Of a DNA stretch of 64,000 nucleotides, positions 34,538 to 42,908 are shown in pieces. This DNA is from Catenibacterium mitsuokai (GTDB lineage Bacteria > Bacillota_I > Bacilli_A > Erysipelotrichales > Coprobacillaceae). The first letter of the stretch is position 1. Every line of letters begins with the position of its first letter. Both the position numbers and the translations under genes were made by a program. The stretch is taken from the NCBI RefSeq assembly GCF_025148785.1, contig NZ_CP102271.1:2287972-2351971 (forward strand). The letters are read 5' to 3'. The notes under the pieces are model-generated. The model was not told the origin of the DNA. It worked only from the letters and a program-made list of their open reading frames with translations, and made no database searches.

Positions 34538-35701
34538 ATGAACAGAAAAATGATATTCCAACAATTTAAAGATATTGCTAGTGACAATTGGAAGTTAATT
34601 GACTTTGTTGCTTTGAAATCAAAAATAGGCGATTTGTTTTTTGATACATACTACTTAGAAGGACACGCTATGTATGAGCATTCTTTAACAAATACAGATA
34701 TGAAGTTCATCGATTTCACTCGTGAAATTGGAGTATATGGAATATCTGAAAAAATGGATTCGAGCAATAAAGATATTGATAAATTTTATATTCGAACAAA
34801 TATAAGTAATGAAAAACAAGAATTATCTTTAATTAATTACCTAGTAAAAAATAAACTCCTATCAAATAATCAAAAAGACATTATCAATTATTTACGAAAT
34901 ATGGATATTGGAATAAATGATAATGATTATAGAGCTCTCTATTTTTGTGGATTTTCAAAGAATGTCGCATCAAAGGAATTTGATAGTATTCGCTTCTATT
35001 TCAAATGTTTTGGCGTTAATGAGATGATAGACAACAGTTTAGATTATTTGAAGTACTGCGAACAAGATCCAATGATTAGAAAAGATATAACATTTCAAAT
35101 AATAAAACAAATGATTATAGAAGAACAAGTCAAACTACGTTTTATTGGAATTGAAATATCGAATACCAATGAATTAAAAATAAAATACTATATTTCACAA
35201 TCAAAAGAAACTGTAGATTTAAGTGATCTTTTATTATATTTAAAGAATTATAAACAATATGAAATCAATGCTGAAAATTTAATAAAAAGTCTACCTGATA
35301 TATCCATATATAAATGTTCATTAATACAATTATCGAGTGGTTATACTAATGAAGGAGAATGCATAAACATGTATTTTGAAAAGAATCAAAACAATAAAAA
35401 AATATTTTATTCCATTAAGGAAGGAATAGTTTTAAGAGATGTTGGCGGAGTTGTTTTTTTGATAGATATTCATGAAAAATATTATTATGACTATAAAAAC
35501 TTGTTTTCTGTTAATGATATTGGGAAAGTAATTATAAAATTTGCATTGAATAATAAGGTATTTACCATTGAAGCAGTTGTCTCATATTTAAAATCAATAA
35601 TTAAAGATTATCACCCTGAAATGTATTCTTTAATTTATTCGGATTGTCAAAAATTCATTAATGAATTATTAGATTTAGGTTATGTGGAGGAGATAAAATA
35701 A
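34538..35701 (+). CDS. RiPP biosynthesis protein with C-terminal PqqD-like (RRE) domain
   Basis: A 387-residue protein. The last 90 residues (about 295-387) match a PqqD-like RiPP recognition element: EGIVLRDVGGVVFLID, a helix around NDIGKVIIKF, TIEAVVSYLKS and FINELLDLGYVEE. The first 290 residues are unrecognized but hold repeated strand patterns (DKFYIRTNIS, IRFYFKCFG, LKIKYYIS, INMYFEK), vaguely like the alpha-beta-beta-alpha repeats of peptide prenyltransferases; that is speculation. It overlaps the radical SAM gene by one base. ATG at 34538 has a distant AAAGGA, and a 13-codon mini-frame (from 34528) overlaps its start. Confidence 0.75.
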   Translation: MNRKMIFQQFKDIASDNWKLIDFVALKSKIGDLFFDTYYLEGHAMYEHSLTNTDMKFIDFTREIGVYGISEKMDSSNKDIDKFYIRTNISNEKQELSLINYLVKNKLLSNNQKDIINYLRNMDIGINDNDYRALYFCGFSKNVASKEFDSIRFYFKCFGVNEMIDNSLDYLKYCEQDPMIRKDITFQIIKQMIIEEQVKLRFIGIEISNTNELKIKYYISQSKETVDLSDLLLYLKNYKQYEINAENLIKSLPDISIYKCSLIQLSSGYTNEGECINMYFEKNQNNKKIFYSIKEGIVLRDVGGVVFLIDIHEKYYYDYKNLFSVNDIGKVIIKFALNNKVFTIEAVVSYLKSIIKDYHPEMYSLIYSDCQKFINELLDLGYVEEIK

Positions 35702-36789
35702 TGTTTGCAGAAGAGTTTCATACTAATGGAAATAGTTCTATCGAACAAATTAGAGAAGAAATTTGGATAAAAAAACGCCACCCACATGTGGGAGGAATTG
35801 AATTAACTCCTTATTGCAATTTAAGATGCGTACATTGTTATTTGCAGGATCAAATAAATGAATCTTTACTTTCAACAGAAGAGATTAAGAAAATTCTGGA
35901 TATGCTTTGTACTGCAGGAGTTCTATTTTTATACTTTACTGGAGGAGAAATTTTTACGCGACCAGATTTTTTAGATATATATGTATATGCTAAGAAAAAA
36001 GGATTTATTATTGAACTTCTGACTAATGGTACGTTGATTGATAATAAAGTAATTGAAATTTTTAACAAATATCCACCTGCATCAGTGAGCATTAGCATGT
36101 ATGGTAAAGATGAAGATAGTTATTATCGAGTGACAAAACAAAAAGGCATGTATAAAAGAGTGATAAATACATTTGAATTATTATCAACTAATTCTATCCA
36201 TTTTGAAATTAAATATATTGGCATGAAAGAAAATCAAGACGATTTCTTTGCAGTACAAGAAATAGCTAAAAAATATGATGCAAAATTCTCATATTCTATG
36301 GAATTATTTCCAACTTTAAAAGGAAACGATTGTACAAAAACTCATATGATTTCTTTAGAAAAAATATTAGAAATAGAAAAAAATATTCCAGGAAAAATTG
36401 AAGAATATAATCATTTATTTGAAATTAAAAATCCATTTGCTGATAAAGATAATGTTCCTTTATATTTATGTGATATGGCTATTTCAAATTTCTTAATCGA
36501 TTACCAAGGATATTTAAATCCTTGTCATAAATGTAGAATAAAAAAGTGGAATTTATTGGAAAATGATTTTGAAACTGCGTGGGATGACTATAAATCACTT
36601 CTCAAATTAAAAGCATCTAAGGAAAATAAATGTTTAAAATGTAAATATCTAATGATGTGTAGTCCATGTGTAATTGTAAATCACTTAGCTACTGGTGATT
36701 ATAATAAGCCGGCAGAAAGCGTTTGTAAATTAACACATATGCGATTTGAAATGTGCAAGTTAAAAAATAATATTCATAACACTATGTAA
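35701..36789 (+). CDS. Radical SAM/SPASM peptide maturase of RiPP cluster B
   Basis: A 362-residue radical SAM enzyme. CNLRCVHC lies in IELTPYCNLRCVHCYLQ (about 35-51), and the SAM-contacting segment is LYFTGGEIFTRPDF. The C-terminal SPASM domain supplies CDMA, CHKCR and CLKCKYLMMCSPC plus a late Cys (SVCKL). Relatives such as PqqE and sactionine synthases act with a PqqD-type recognition domain, which here is on the upstream protein (one-base overlap). The Cys-rich precursor follows 43 bases downstream. It is expected to introduce thioether or carbon-carbon links in the CSNSCCYY core. Confidence 0.92.
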   Translation: MFAEEFHTNGNSSIEQIREEIWIKKRHPHVGGIELTPYCNLRCVHCYLQDQINESLLSTEEIKKILDMLCTAGVLFLYFTGGEIFTRPDFLDIYVYAKKKGFIIELLTNGTLIDNKVIEIFNKYPPASVSISMYGKDEDSYYRVTKQKGMYKRVINTFELLSTNSIHFEIKYIGMKENQDDFFAVQEIAKKYDAKFSYSMELFPTLKGNDCTKTHMISLEKILEIEKNIPGKIEEYNHLFEIKNPFADKDNVPLYLCDMAISNFLIDYQGYLNPCHKCRIKKWNLLENDFETAWDDYKSLLKLKASKENKCLKCKYLMMCSPCVIVNHLATGDYNKPAESVCKLTHMRFEMCKLKNNIHNTM

Positions 36790-36832
36790 AAATACACTAG
36801 TGTTTTGAAAATATATTGAAAGGAGAAAGAAT

Positions 36833-36964
36833 ATGGAATATACAAGTCCAAATTTAACAACTATTTCTTTAGAAGTTAAAGGAACAGAAAGACAAAATTC
36901 TGCTGATGGTCCTTCTAAATGTAGCAATTCTTGTTGTTATTATAGAGATGGAGCAACTTGGTAA
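36833..36964 (+). CDS. RiPP precursor peptide of cluster B (43 residues)
   Basis: A 43-codon gene with ribosome binding site AAAGGAGAAAG. The leader starts MEYTSPNLTTISLEVKGTER and the tail reads GPSKCSNSCCYYRDGATW with three Cys. The position just after a radical SAM/SPASM gene and a PqqD-domain protein, and the leader/core layout, mark it as the substrate. A strong terminator follows at 37066-37110. No family name is known to me. No transporter or protease gene accompanies it, so export may use a general system. Confidence 0.85.
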   Translation: MEYTSPNLTTISLEVKGTERQNSADGPSKCSNSCCYYRDGATW

Positions 36965-37065
36965 AAAGTGTTGTATTTTATAGAAACCACTTACAAAAAA
37001 AGGAGATTAGGATAAGATAAAAATTTCTGATTTTTTCCTTTTCTCTAAAGAATCTCAGAATTTGA

Positions 37066-37110
37066 AGAGAACAGTTTGTTTGATAACAATAACATCTGTT
37101 CTCTTTTTTT
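37066..37110 (+). terminator. Terminator of RiPP cluster B
   Basis: AGAGAACAG (37066-37074) pairs with CTGTTCTCT (37096-37104), followed by TTTTTT. Confidence 0.8.
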
Positions 37111-37137
37111 GTAATCACAGAATTAAGAAACCTAAAA

Positions 37138-37173
37138 AATGGTGATCAAATCATATTAAATTTGATTATCATT
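37138..37173. repeat. 14-bp near-perfect inverted repeat beside the IS66 end
   Basis: AATGGTGATCAAAT (37138-37151) pairs with ATTTGATTATCATT (37160-37173), 12 of 14 bases. It lies ten bases outside the IS66 end, between the RiPP terminator and the element. Function unknown. Confidence 0.45.
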
Positions 37174-37314
37174 CATCTCAAAGTAAGTGCCAAATTATAT
37201 AGTGGTTAGAAATAGACCTCACCATATTAGATAATTAGCAGTGTTTTTAGATACTAAATTTGCTATATGTAGTGATTTTAGCACTAAATTCACTATATAG
37301 AGGATGGTGAGATC

Positions 37315-37638
37315 ATGGATATTCAAAGCATTAATGATCATATCAAGACCAAGCAATGGATAGAAAGGATTAAAGAATGCAGGGAAAGTGGACTTCCTGT
37401 CAGAAGATGGTGCAAGCAGAACAACATATGTGAGCAGACCTACTACTGCTGGCTAAAGAAACTTCGAAAGATGGCAATCGAAGCAGGTGCTATACAAACT
37501 CCGTCATTCGTACCTGTTGGTCAGAGCACATTTGATAACCAGAACATAATTATAACTAAAAGTGATGTTCGTATAGAATTTCCCTGTGATACAGATATAG
37601 GAACCGTAACGTACATCATTGGTTCACTATTATGCTAG
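37315..37638 (+). CDS. IS66-family accessory protein TnpA
   Basis: A 107-residue protein with the IS66 OrfA pattern: WIERIKECRESGLPVRRWCK (helix-turn-helix), then CEQTYYCWLKKLRK, and a C-terminal beta strand DVRIEFPCDTD. It is an accessory DNA-binding protein of IS66 transposition. The stop overlaps the tnpB start by four bases or more (TTATGCTAG), normal for IS66. With tnpC missing it has no function. Confidence 0.85.
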   Translation: MDIQSINDHIKTKQWIERIKECRESGLPVRRWCKQNNICEQTYYCWLKKLRKMAIEAGAIQTPSFVPVGQSTFDNQNIIITKSDVRIEFPCDTDIGTVTYIIGSLLC

Positions 37639-37990
37639 GTGATATCTCCAGAGCTGAGCATATCTATATAGCTATTGGCTATACAGATATGAAGAAACAG
37701 ATTGATGGTCTTAGTGCACTTATCACAGTGCAGTTCAAGTTAGATCCCTTTTCAAATTCAGTGTTTCTGTTCTATGGAAGAATTACGAGAGTGATGAAAG
37801 CACTGTACTGGGAGGGTGACGGCTTTGTGCTCCTTTACAAGAGACTGGAAAACGGCAGGTTCAAATGGCCTAGAGATGAAACTGAAGCAAGAGAAATAAC
37901 ACCCTAGCAGTTCAGATGGCTCCTGGGGGGGGACTGGCAGTTGTACAGCATGGAAGAATAAAGAAAACAAGTCCAAAAGCATTCATATGA
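37632..37990 (+). pseudogene. IS66-family TnpB (Orf2), inactivated
   Basis: The open part (37632-37907) has the Orf2 signature: IYIAIGYTDMKKQIDGLSAL, VFLFYGRITRVMKALYWEGDG and LLYKRLENGRFKW. After EITP a TAG stop interrupts. The frame then continues QFRWLL to a run of seven G, after which the remainder (GLAVVQHGRIKKTSPKAFI) is in the +1 frame. One nonsense change and one indel have thus destroyed it. Confidence 0.8.
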
Positions 37991-37995
37991 TCTTC

Positions 37996-38055
37996 TTAAT
38001 AAGAATCAATTATATCTTTATATAATTCATTATCATACATCCCTTTAATATCCAT
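37996..38055 (-). CDS. Possible 19-residue mini-ORF
   Basis: ATG at 38055 has a good ribosome binding site (GGGAGGTGAGAG) and encodes MDIKGMYDNELYKDIIDSY. It lies beside a LytTR two-component system, where a signal-peptide gene might be expected, but it lacks a hydrophobic or processing motif. It may be the relic of a gene cut by the IS66 element. Confidence 0.25.
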   Translation of the reverse strand: MDIKGMYDNELYKDIIDSY

Positions 38056-38122
38056 GACTCTCACCTCCCATTCATCTACTTTTCAAATAAAATAAATGTA
38101 ATAATTACACTTTATATCACAT

Positions 38123-38195
38123 TTCATGACATTCATGACGCTTAATTGCTCTTATATGCAAAATCACGCGTTTTCGTGATTTCATGGCTTATAAT
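38123..38195 (+). promoter_or_regulatory. Regulatory region of the LytTR two-component operon
   Basis: Tandem TTCATGAC repeats (38123-38130, 38132-38139) and a third TTCATGGC (38181-38188), an eight-base palindrome AAATCACG/CGTGATTT (38161-38182) and a TATAAT -10 at 38190-38195. The palindrome covers the -35 position. These are candidate binding sites of the operon's own LytTR regulator. Confidence 0.5.
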
Positions 38196-38215
38196 AATGA
38201 GCGTAGGAGGCTCAT

Positions 38216-39073
38216 ATGCAATCATTTATTATATTTATACTTTATATGCTATATGTACTAACTAGCGCCCAGTACTTATATTATCAGCTATTAAAACCAA
38301 AAACAGATCATATTCTGCTTGTTGGTATCATACTTCATATTCTCTTTGTAGTACTTTATCTATTACTACAGAAACATTCATTTCTAGCTACCTATCTATT
38401 ATACATCTTTATGTTTCTTCCTTCACTATTCTATGAAGGAGATATGAAACATAAATTAACACTTACATTTATGTTACTTACCTTTTCATTGACTGCAGAA
38501 ACAATTCTTGCGATTGTTTTTGTTGCAATCAGTCCACTATTTCCACATATTAATATGGTTCCTGTATTATTTAAGACAAATAATCAATATATACTTATTA
38601 GTATATTCTCATTGTTGACCGGATCATTCGTCTTGTTACTCACAGTAAAAGCTGCTTTTCTTCTTAAGAACTCCTTTACTGTTTTAAAATCAGGATTAAT
38701 TTTAAGAACATGTTTCTATTTTGTGGCAGTGATCTTTATTAATAATTTATTTGCAGCACCATCTGCTATAAAATTCTCTTTATTCCTTGTTCTAATTAGT
38801 ATGGTTGCAACGATTTTCTTGATTATTTTATTCAACCGACTATTTAATGAGATTTCTGAGTCCAGTCATGATATTGCCTTGAAACAACAGCAGGTAGAAC
38901 TTGTAGAATCCCAATTAACATCTTATAAAGAAACAGAAGCGCAGTATATTGAGATACGTCATTGGAATCATGATATTGCGAATCACTTATTATCATTGGC
39001 ACATTTAATTGAATCTTCTAAAAATGAAGAAGCTAAAGAGTATATTCGTAATATTATTGAGGAGGAGAAATAA
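38216..39073 (+). CDS. Six-TM sensor protein with His-box but no ATPase domain
   Basis: A 285-residue protein with about six membrane helices (1-210) as in AgrC/ComD-type peptide sensors. A coiled coil (IALKQQQVELVESQL) leads to a dimerization/phospho-acceptor helix containing YIEIRHWNHDIANHLLSLAHL, the usual H-box of this kinase group. The protein ends 25 residues later (EEAKEYIRNIIEEEK); the GHKL ATPase domain is missing. The stop codon overlaps the start of the next gene (TAATG), which carries a GHKL domain but no H-box. The two probably work as one split kinase. Ligand unknown. Confidence 0.8.
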   Translation: MQSFIIFILYMLYVLTSAQYLYYQLLKPKTDHILLVGIILHILFVVLYLLLQKHSFLATYLLYIFMFLPSLFYEGDMKHKLTLTFMLLTFSLTAETILAIVFVAISPLFPHINMVPVLFKTNNQYILISIFSLLTGSFVLLLTVKAAFLLKNSFTVLKSGLILRTCFYFVAVIFINNLFAAPSAIKFSLFLVLISMVATIFLIILFNRLFNEISESSHDIALKQQQVELVESQLTSYKETEAQYIEIRHWNHDIANHLLSLAHLIESSKNEEAKEYIRNIIEEEK

Positions 39074-39891
39074 TGAAGTCTTATAAAATGACCTTTTTAT
39101 GTATTATCTTTTCTTCTATCTTTGGCCTTTTAAGTAAAATGAGCCTTACTTCACCAAAATTAAGCTCTTTTATTGGTTTATTTCAGTTCCTTATGCTTAT
39201 CACAATAATGAGTATTGTTGTATCAGTGTACAATACTATTAAAAAGATCTTTGACTTAACTGAACAGAATATTAAGCTCGATACAATGATGAAAAATCAG
39301 GAACTTAGAAAGAAACAGGAAACAGAATTAAAAGTAATGAAAGACAATGCAGAAGAGTTCCAAAATGAAATTAAAAAAGCCTTAAAGGCTGTAAGTGGGA
39401 TGTTGGAAAACAATGATATAGATCAAGCAAAAGAAACACTTATGCAGTTATCTGATCATTTTGAATCTGTAAGAATGCATCCTATTTGTTCTGATTCCTT
39501 AATGAATGCGATTTTGCAATCAAAGAGAGAATATGCGAATACATTAGGTATTGATGTTCATTATCATGTAGTGACTGAGTATGCGAATAGATTTGATACA
39601 GATTTATCTGCAGTACTCTTTAATTTATTAGATAATGGAATAGAAGCGTGTCTTGGATGTTCTAATTCATCATTAACATTGACTATAAGTGATCATCTAG
39701 GTTATTTACATATTAAGATGGTGAATTCAAAACAAGAGAAGAAGTTTACAGGAGAAACAACCAAAGAAGATAAAGTACATCATGGTTATGGTTTATCTAT
39801 TATTACAGATATTGCGAATAAGCATGATGGATCAGTCCAATGGATTGATAATGGTGATACATTTACATCACTTGTTATGTTGAAAGTATAG
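39073..39891 (+). CDS. Membrane GHKL ATPase protein (kinase catalytic half)
   Basis: A 272-residue protein with two N-terminal membrane helices (about 7-23 and 34-53), a coiled coil (about 55-95), a dimerization-like helix pair and a GHKL ATPase domain with the N box (AVLFNLLDNGIEACLG) and G box (HHGYGLSII). In place of the H-box there is VMKDNAEEFQNEIKKALKAV with no His, so it cannot autophosphorylate in the usual way. It is translationally coupled to the upstream H-box protein and to the LytTR regulator downstream (11-base gap). It likely phosphorylates the partner's His in a heteromer. Confidence 0.8.
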   Translation: MKSYKMTFLCIIFSSIFGLLSKMSLTSPKLSSFIGLFQFLMLITIMSIVVSVYNTIKKIFDLTEQNIKLDTMMKNQELRKKQETELKVMKDNAEEFQNEIKKALKAVSGMLENNDIDQAKETLMQLSDHFESVRMHPICSDSLMNAILQSKREYANTLGIDVHYHVVTEYANRFDTDLSAVLFNLLDNGIEACLGCSNSSLTLTISDHLGYLHIKMVNSKQEKKFTGETTKEDKVHHGYGLSIITDIANKHDGSVQWIDNGDTFTSLVMLKV

Positions 39892-39902
39892 GAGGTAACA
39901 AT

Positions 39903-40610
39903 ATGCTTAAGATTGGGTTATGTGAGGATAATGAAATACAACATAATCAGATATTATCCTTTTTAGAAACGATTTCTTTACCTAAGCATGCGATTAATTC
40001 TTTTTATAAAGGGAATGATTTATGCAATAGTATTCAAGAAGCAATGAAAAATAAAGAGCCTTATGATATTGTGATTATGGATATTGATTTACCCGATGGT
40101 AATGGCATTAAGTTCTCTAAACAGATTAATGTCTTTTCACCTCATACAATTATTATTTATATGACATCTTATGAAGATTATGTGAGTGATGTGTATGATA
40201 CAGAACATATCTATTTTATTCTTAAGAAAAATTATCAGAAGTATTTACCACATGCTTTATCACTCGCAAATGAAGCATTAAATAAACAAAGAAGAGCTTC
40301 TTTAAAGATTTTCTGGAATAAAGAAGAATATAACATCTTACAGAAGGATATCTTCTATATGGAGAGACAATTAAGAACAACAATGATTATGACTCCTACA
40401 CAGACTTATTCAACATCTGAAAAGCTTGCAGATTTACTGGAACGTTTAGAAGATTCATTTGCACTGTGTCATCGTAGTTATATTATAAATTTAAAGATGG
40501 TCCAGGAAATCACAAAAGATTCTGCACTTCTTGTAAATGGGACTTCTATTCCTATTAGTCGTCGTTATTATAGTTCTTTAAAGGATAAGATAAACAATAT
40601 GATCTCGTAA
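39903..40610 (+). CDS. LytTR-family response regulator
   Basis: A 235-residue regulator. The receiver domain (1 to about 120) has the acidic pair CEDNE (8-12) and phospho-acceptor Asp in DIVIMDIDLPDG (about 55-66), and a Lys in the FILKKN segment. The LytTR DNA-binding domain (about 130-235) has DIFYMERQLRTTMI, CHRSYIINLKMVQEI and PISRRYYSSLKDK. This is the output of the two-component pair above. Target genes are unknown; repeats ahead of the operon suggest autoregulation. A bidirectional terminator follows. Confidence 0.93.
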   Translation: MLKIGLCEDNEIQHNQILSFLETISLPKHAINSFYKGNDLCNSIQEAMKNKEPYDIVIMDIDLPDGNGIKFSKQINVFSPHTIIIYMTSYEDYVSDVYDTEHIYFILKKNYQKYLPHALSLANEALNKQRRASLKIFWNKEEYNILQKDIFYMERQLRTTMIMTPTQTYSTSEKLADLLERLEDSFALCHRSYIINLKMVQEITKDSALLVNGTSIPISRRYYSSLKDKINNMIS

Positions 40611-40643
40611 AAAGACCTAGACACCTAAATGTCTAAGTCTTTT
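40609..40643. terminator. Bidirectional terminator between convergent genes
   Basis: AAAAGACCTAGACA and TGTCTAAGTCTTTT form a stem with flanking A and T runs on both sides. Its right arm encodes the last residues (DLDI) of the minus-strand gene. Confidence 0.8.
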
Positions 40644-41167
40644 AATATATCTTCAGATTCCACAAACTCAGGATCCATGTGTGTTAAGAAATGCCACTCA
40701 CCTGTATCTCTATATAAGATGGCTTCGCCATCTTCAGAACCAAAATAAGCTCTCTCTACCTCATATCCTTTAGATTCTAAGTATTGTTTAACACATATAT
40801 AGTTATATTCTCTTTTCTCTATATAATCCTTAAGTTCATTATTAGGAATAGAATAAGCATCCACTCTTGTTGCTCCTTCAATCATTCCACTTCCTGGTAT
40901 AGATAAGTCTACTATCTCATCCCAATAAATATCTACTTTACCATCACCAGTAAACATATATGTAGTAAAAGGTACAATATGTCCATTATATTTTAGTTCT
41001 ACATAATCAGGTACAATAGTAGGATCAAAGTATTCATACTCAAATCCTTCTATCACTTCATAATGATAACCATGTAATTGTGATATAAACTCTCTACCTT
41101 GCTGTATTGTATGAAACAAACCAACATTGGTACTTAACTCACCTTGGCACAATTTTAATATATACAT
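40625..41167 (-). CDS. Acidic cytoplasmic protein of unknown function
   Basis: 180 residues, rich in Asp, Glu and Tyr, no membrane segment or signal. No family is recognized. It is nine bases after the WYL regulator gene on the same strand, so it is probably the last member of that operon. The stop codon lies inside the shared terminator hairpin. Confidence 0.65.
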   Translation of the reverse strand: MYILKLCQGELSTNVGLFHTIQQGREFISQLHGYHYEVIEGFEYEYFDPTIVPDYVELKYNGHIVPFTTYMFTGDGKVDIYWDEIVDLSIPGSGMIEGATRVDAYSIPNNELKDYIEKREYNYICVKQYLESKGYEVERAYFGSEDGEAILYRDTGEWHFLTHMDPEFVESEDILKDLDI

Positions 41168-41176
41168 AGTGTACTC

Positions 41177-42211
41177 CTATTTTTTATAGTAGCTTAAGTT
41201 CTCTTCTAATGCAGACACAATAGAATCCTTTAATTTTTCTGGACCTACTACAACCATCATAGGACCAAACTGTCTAATCCAGTTCATCAAACCTGTATTA
41301 AAGATAATCCCTTCAATACGTGTTTCATACCATAACTGCTTATTATTGTAACCAGTTGGAGGAATAGTCTTAGTCATAGTAATCTCATTTCCAAAACGAG
41401 AAACAACTTCTCTAATAAGAGCTGCATCAAACTTAATATGTAATGTAATTTCTTCACCATCAAAGAAACTATTCATTGATTTCTCTAATGATTGTCTTAA
41501 AGATTCACTAATCTTCTTTTCATCATCAAAATCAAAATAATATGTACGACTATACTGTAAATCTCTAATACGATCCATACGGAATGTAGTCAAAGAATCC
41601 TTATGCTTATTATAATACGCACGTAAATAGTAATGACCATCCACAATAACTGTATTATAAGGACTTACATTATAATATTCATGACTAATACCAGCATTCC
41701 CTTTTGTAGAATGTGTTTCTACAGGATGTCCATCAATGATTGCATAATCGATATACTTAAAGCGTATATCTTTCTTATTACGTATTGCGGAAGTAATGGT
41801 CTTTAAGTTTCTACTAAGTGAATAAACTTCTTCTTCATCTTCTTCTAATTCAGGAATGATTAAATAATCCTTCTGTTTTGCAGAAGAGAATTTTAAAAGT
41901 TTATTAATCAATTCTACTTTATCTGCACGACTTAAGTCCTGACGATAATTCACCATATCAATCAATAACTGTAGTTGTGCTTCATCAAAATAGCCCGTTT
42001 CAATAATATAACCAAAACGTCTGACTGCTTTGATTATTTCTTTTCCAAACATTAAAGATGTAAATGCATTAATCTGTTTAATCACTGCATAAACAGCTTT
42101 TAAACCAATATCATAACCTTTTTCTTCTAATTGACGCTGTATTTCTTCTGCACTGATACATTCTTCTGAATTCATCAATAATGAGAAGACAGCCCACATT
42201 TTTTCTCCCAT
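41177..42211 (-). CDS. WYL-domain transcriptional regulator
   Basis: A 344-residue regulator with an N-terminal winged helix (about 1-75, CISAEEIQRQLEEKGYDIGLKA) and a WYL ligand-sensing domain (about 135-225: IRFKYIDYAII, then YYNVSPYNTVIVDGHYYLRAYY and TTFRMDRIRDL), plus a C-terminal WCX extension (EITLHIKFDAALIREVV). WYL regulators sense nucleic acid ends or nucleotides, often in DNA damage or defence. Its start overlaps the upstream gene by 37 bases. Confidence 0.85.
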   Translation of the reverse strand: MGEKMWAVFSLLMNSEECISAEEIQRQLEEKGYDIGLKAVYAVIKQINAFTSLMFGKEIIKAVRRFGYIIETGYFDEAQLQLLIDMVNYRQDLSRADKVELINKLLKFSSAKQKDYLIIPELEEDEEEVYSLSRNLKTITSAIRNKKDIRFKYIDYAIIDGHPVETHSTKGNAGISHEYYNVSPYNTVIVDGHYYLRAYYNKHKDSLTTFRMDRIRDLQYSRTYYFDFDDEKKISESLRQSLEKSMNSFFDGEEITLHIKFDAALIREVVSRFGNEITMTKTIPPTGYNNKQLWYETRIEGIIFNTGLMNWIRQFGPMMVVVGPEKLKDSIVSALEENLSYYKK

Positions 42212-42795
42212 CTTATGCCTCCTGATACCTGGTAAGATACCTTTTTACTATAATGATCCACAAGTAGGAAATAACCAATCAAATCATAAGATGCATAAAG
42301 ATTTAAAAGTGATTCATCTGGTTCCACAACGCAATTTTCTAAGTAGTCATAAGCCCCTTCAATATCTTCTTCTACCAAAGAGAAGTAAGCAGCCTGTGCA
42401 TAAGTAATGACTTCTTTCTCTACTAATATAGAAATAAGAGCAACATATGAGAAAGGCATCAGATGTCTCACAATACGATACACATCTATTGGTGATCCAT
42501 TGTGCAGCATATAGTTACATAACTTTTTATTCAATGATTGAATACGTGGATGATCTCCAAATAAATATTCAATCATTACAAGATGATTTTCTAGACATTG
42601 CATATCATCAATTTCATAGAGTTTCTTTAAAGCAAGTCCTAAGTATTTCTTTTGATGTGCCTTAATATAAGCCTCTATTTTCTTCTGACTTCTGCAAGTA
42701 TCAATAAATGAATCATGATATACATCAATGATATCTAAATAGTCCTTTAACTTATTTAATGAGATTGATGTAATTTCTTTATAACTTTCTAACAT
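42175..42795 (-). CDS. Helical protein of unknown function, coupled to the WYL regulator
   Basis: 206 residues, mostly alpha-helical, with no signal or membrane segment and no recognized domain. It overlaps the WYL gene by 37 bases. A TATAAT (42830-42825 on the minus strand) lies before it, with TTGACG 20 bases further upstream, a loose promoter match. It may be an adapter for the WYL regulator. Confidence 0.6.
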   Translation of the reverse strand: MLESYKEITSISLNKLKDYLDIIDVYHDSFIDTCRSQKKIEAYIKAHQKKYLGLALKKLYEIDDMQCLENHLVMIEYLFGDHPRIQSLNKKLCNYMLHNGSPIDVYRIVRHLMPFSYVALISILVEKEVITYAQAAYFSLVEEDIEGAYDYLENCVVEPDESLLNLYASYDLIGYFLLVDHYSKKVSYQVSGGIRWEKKCGLSSHY

Positions 42796-42908
42796 ATTCT
42801 TTCCCTCCTCTTTTTTCTAACACTATTATAGCGAAGAGAAAGAATTAATGCGTCAAAGTTTGCACTGATAAAACCTATTTATAGGTGTTTTGAATATTTT
42901 CTTTTTAA

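Larger units (their letters stand above)
37183..37990 (+). mobile_element. Left-end remnant of an IS66-family element
   Basis: The left end begins GTAAGTGCC, close to the GTAAGCGCC terminus of IS66 elements. It retains tnpA and a broken tnpB; the large tnpC transposase gene and the right end are missing. Direct repeats (CACTATATAGAGG and GCTATATGTAG) lie before tnpA. Confidence 0.75.

Noticed and set aside
37138-37173. 14-bp inverted repeat considered as a terminator of RiPP cluster B.
   Set aside because: A better terminator with a T-run lies at 37066-37110, and this repeat has no U-tract. It is kept as a repeat only.
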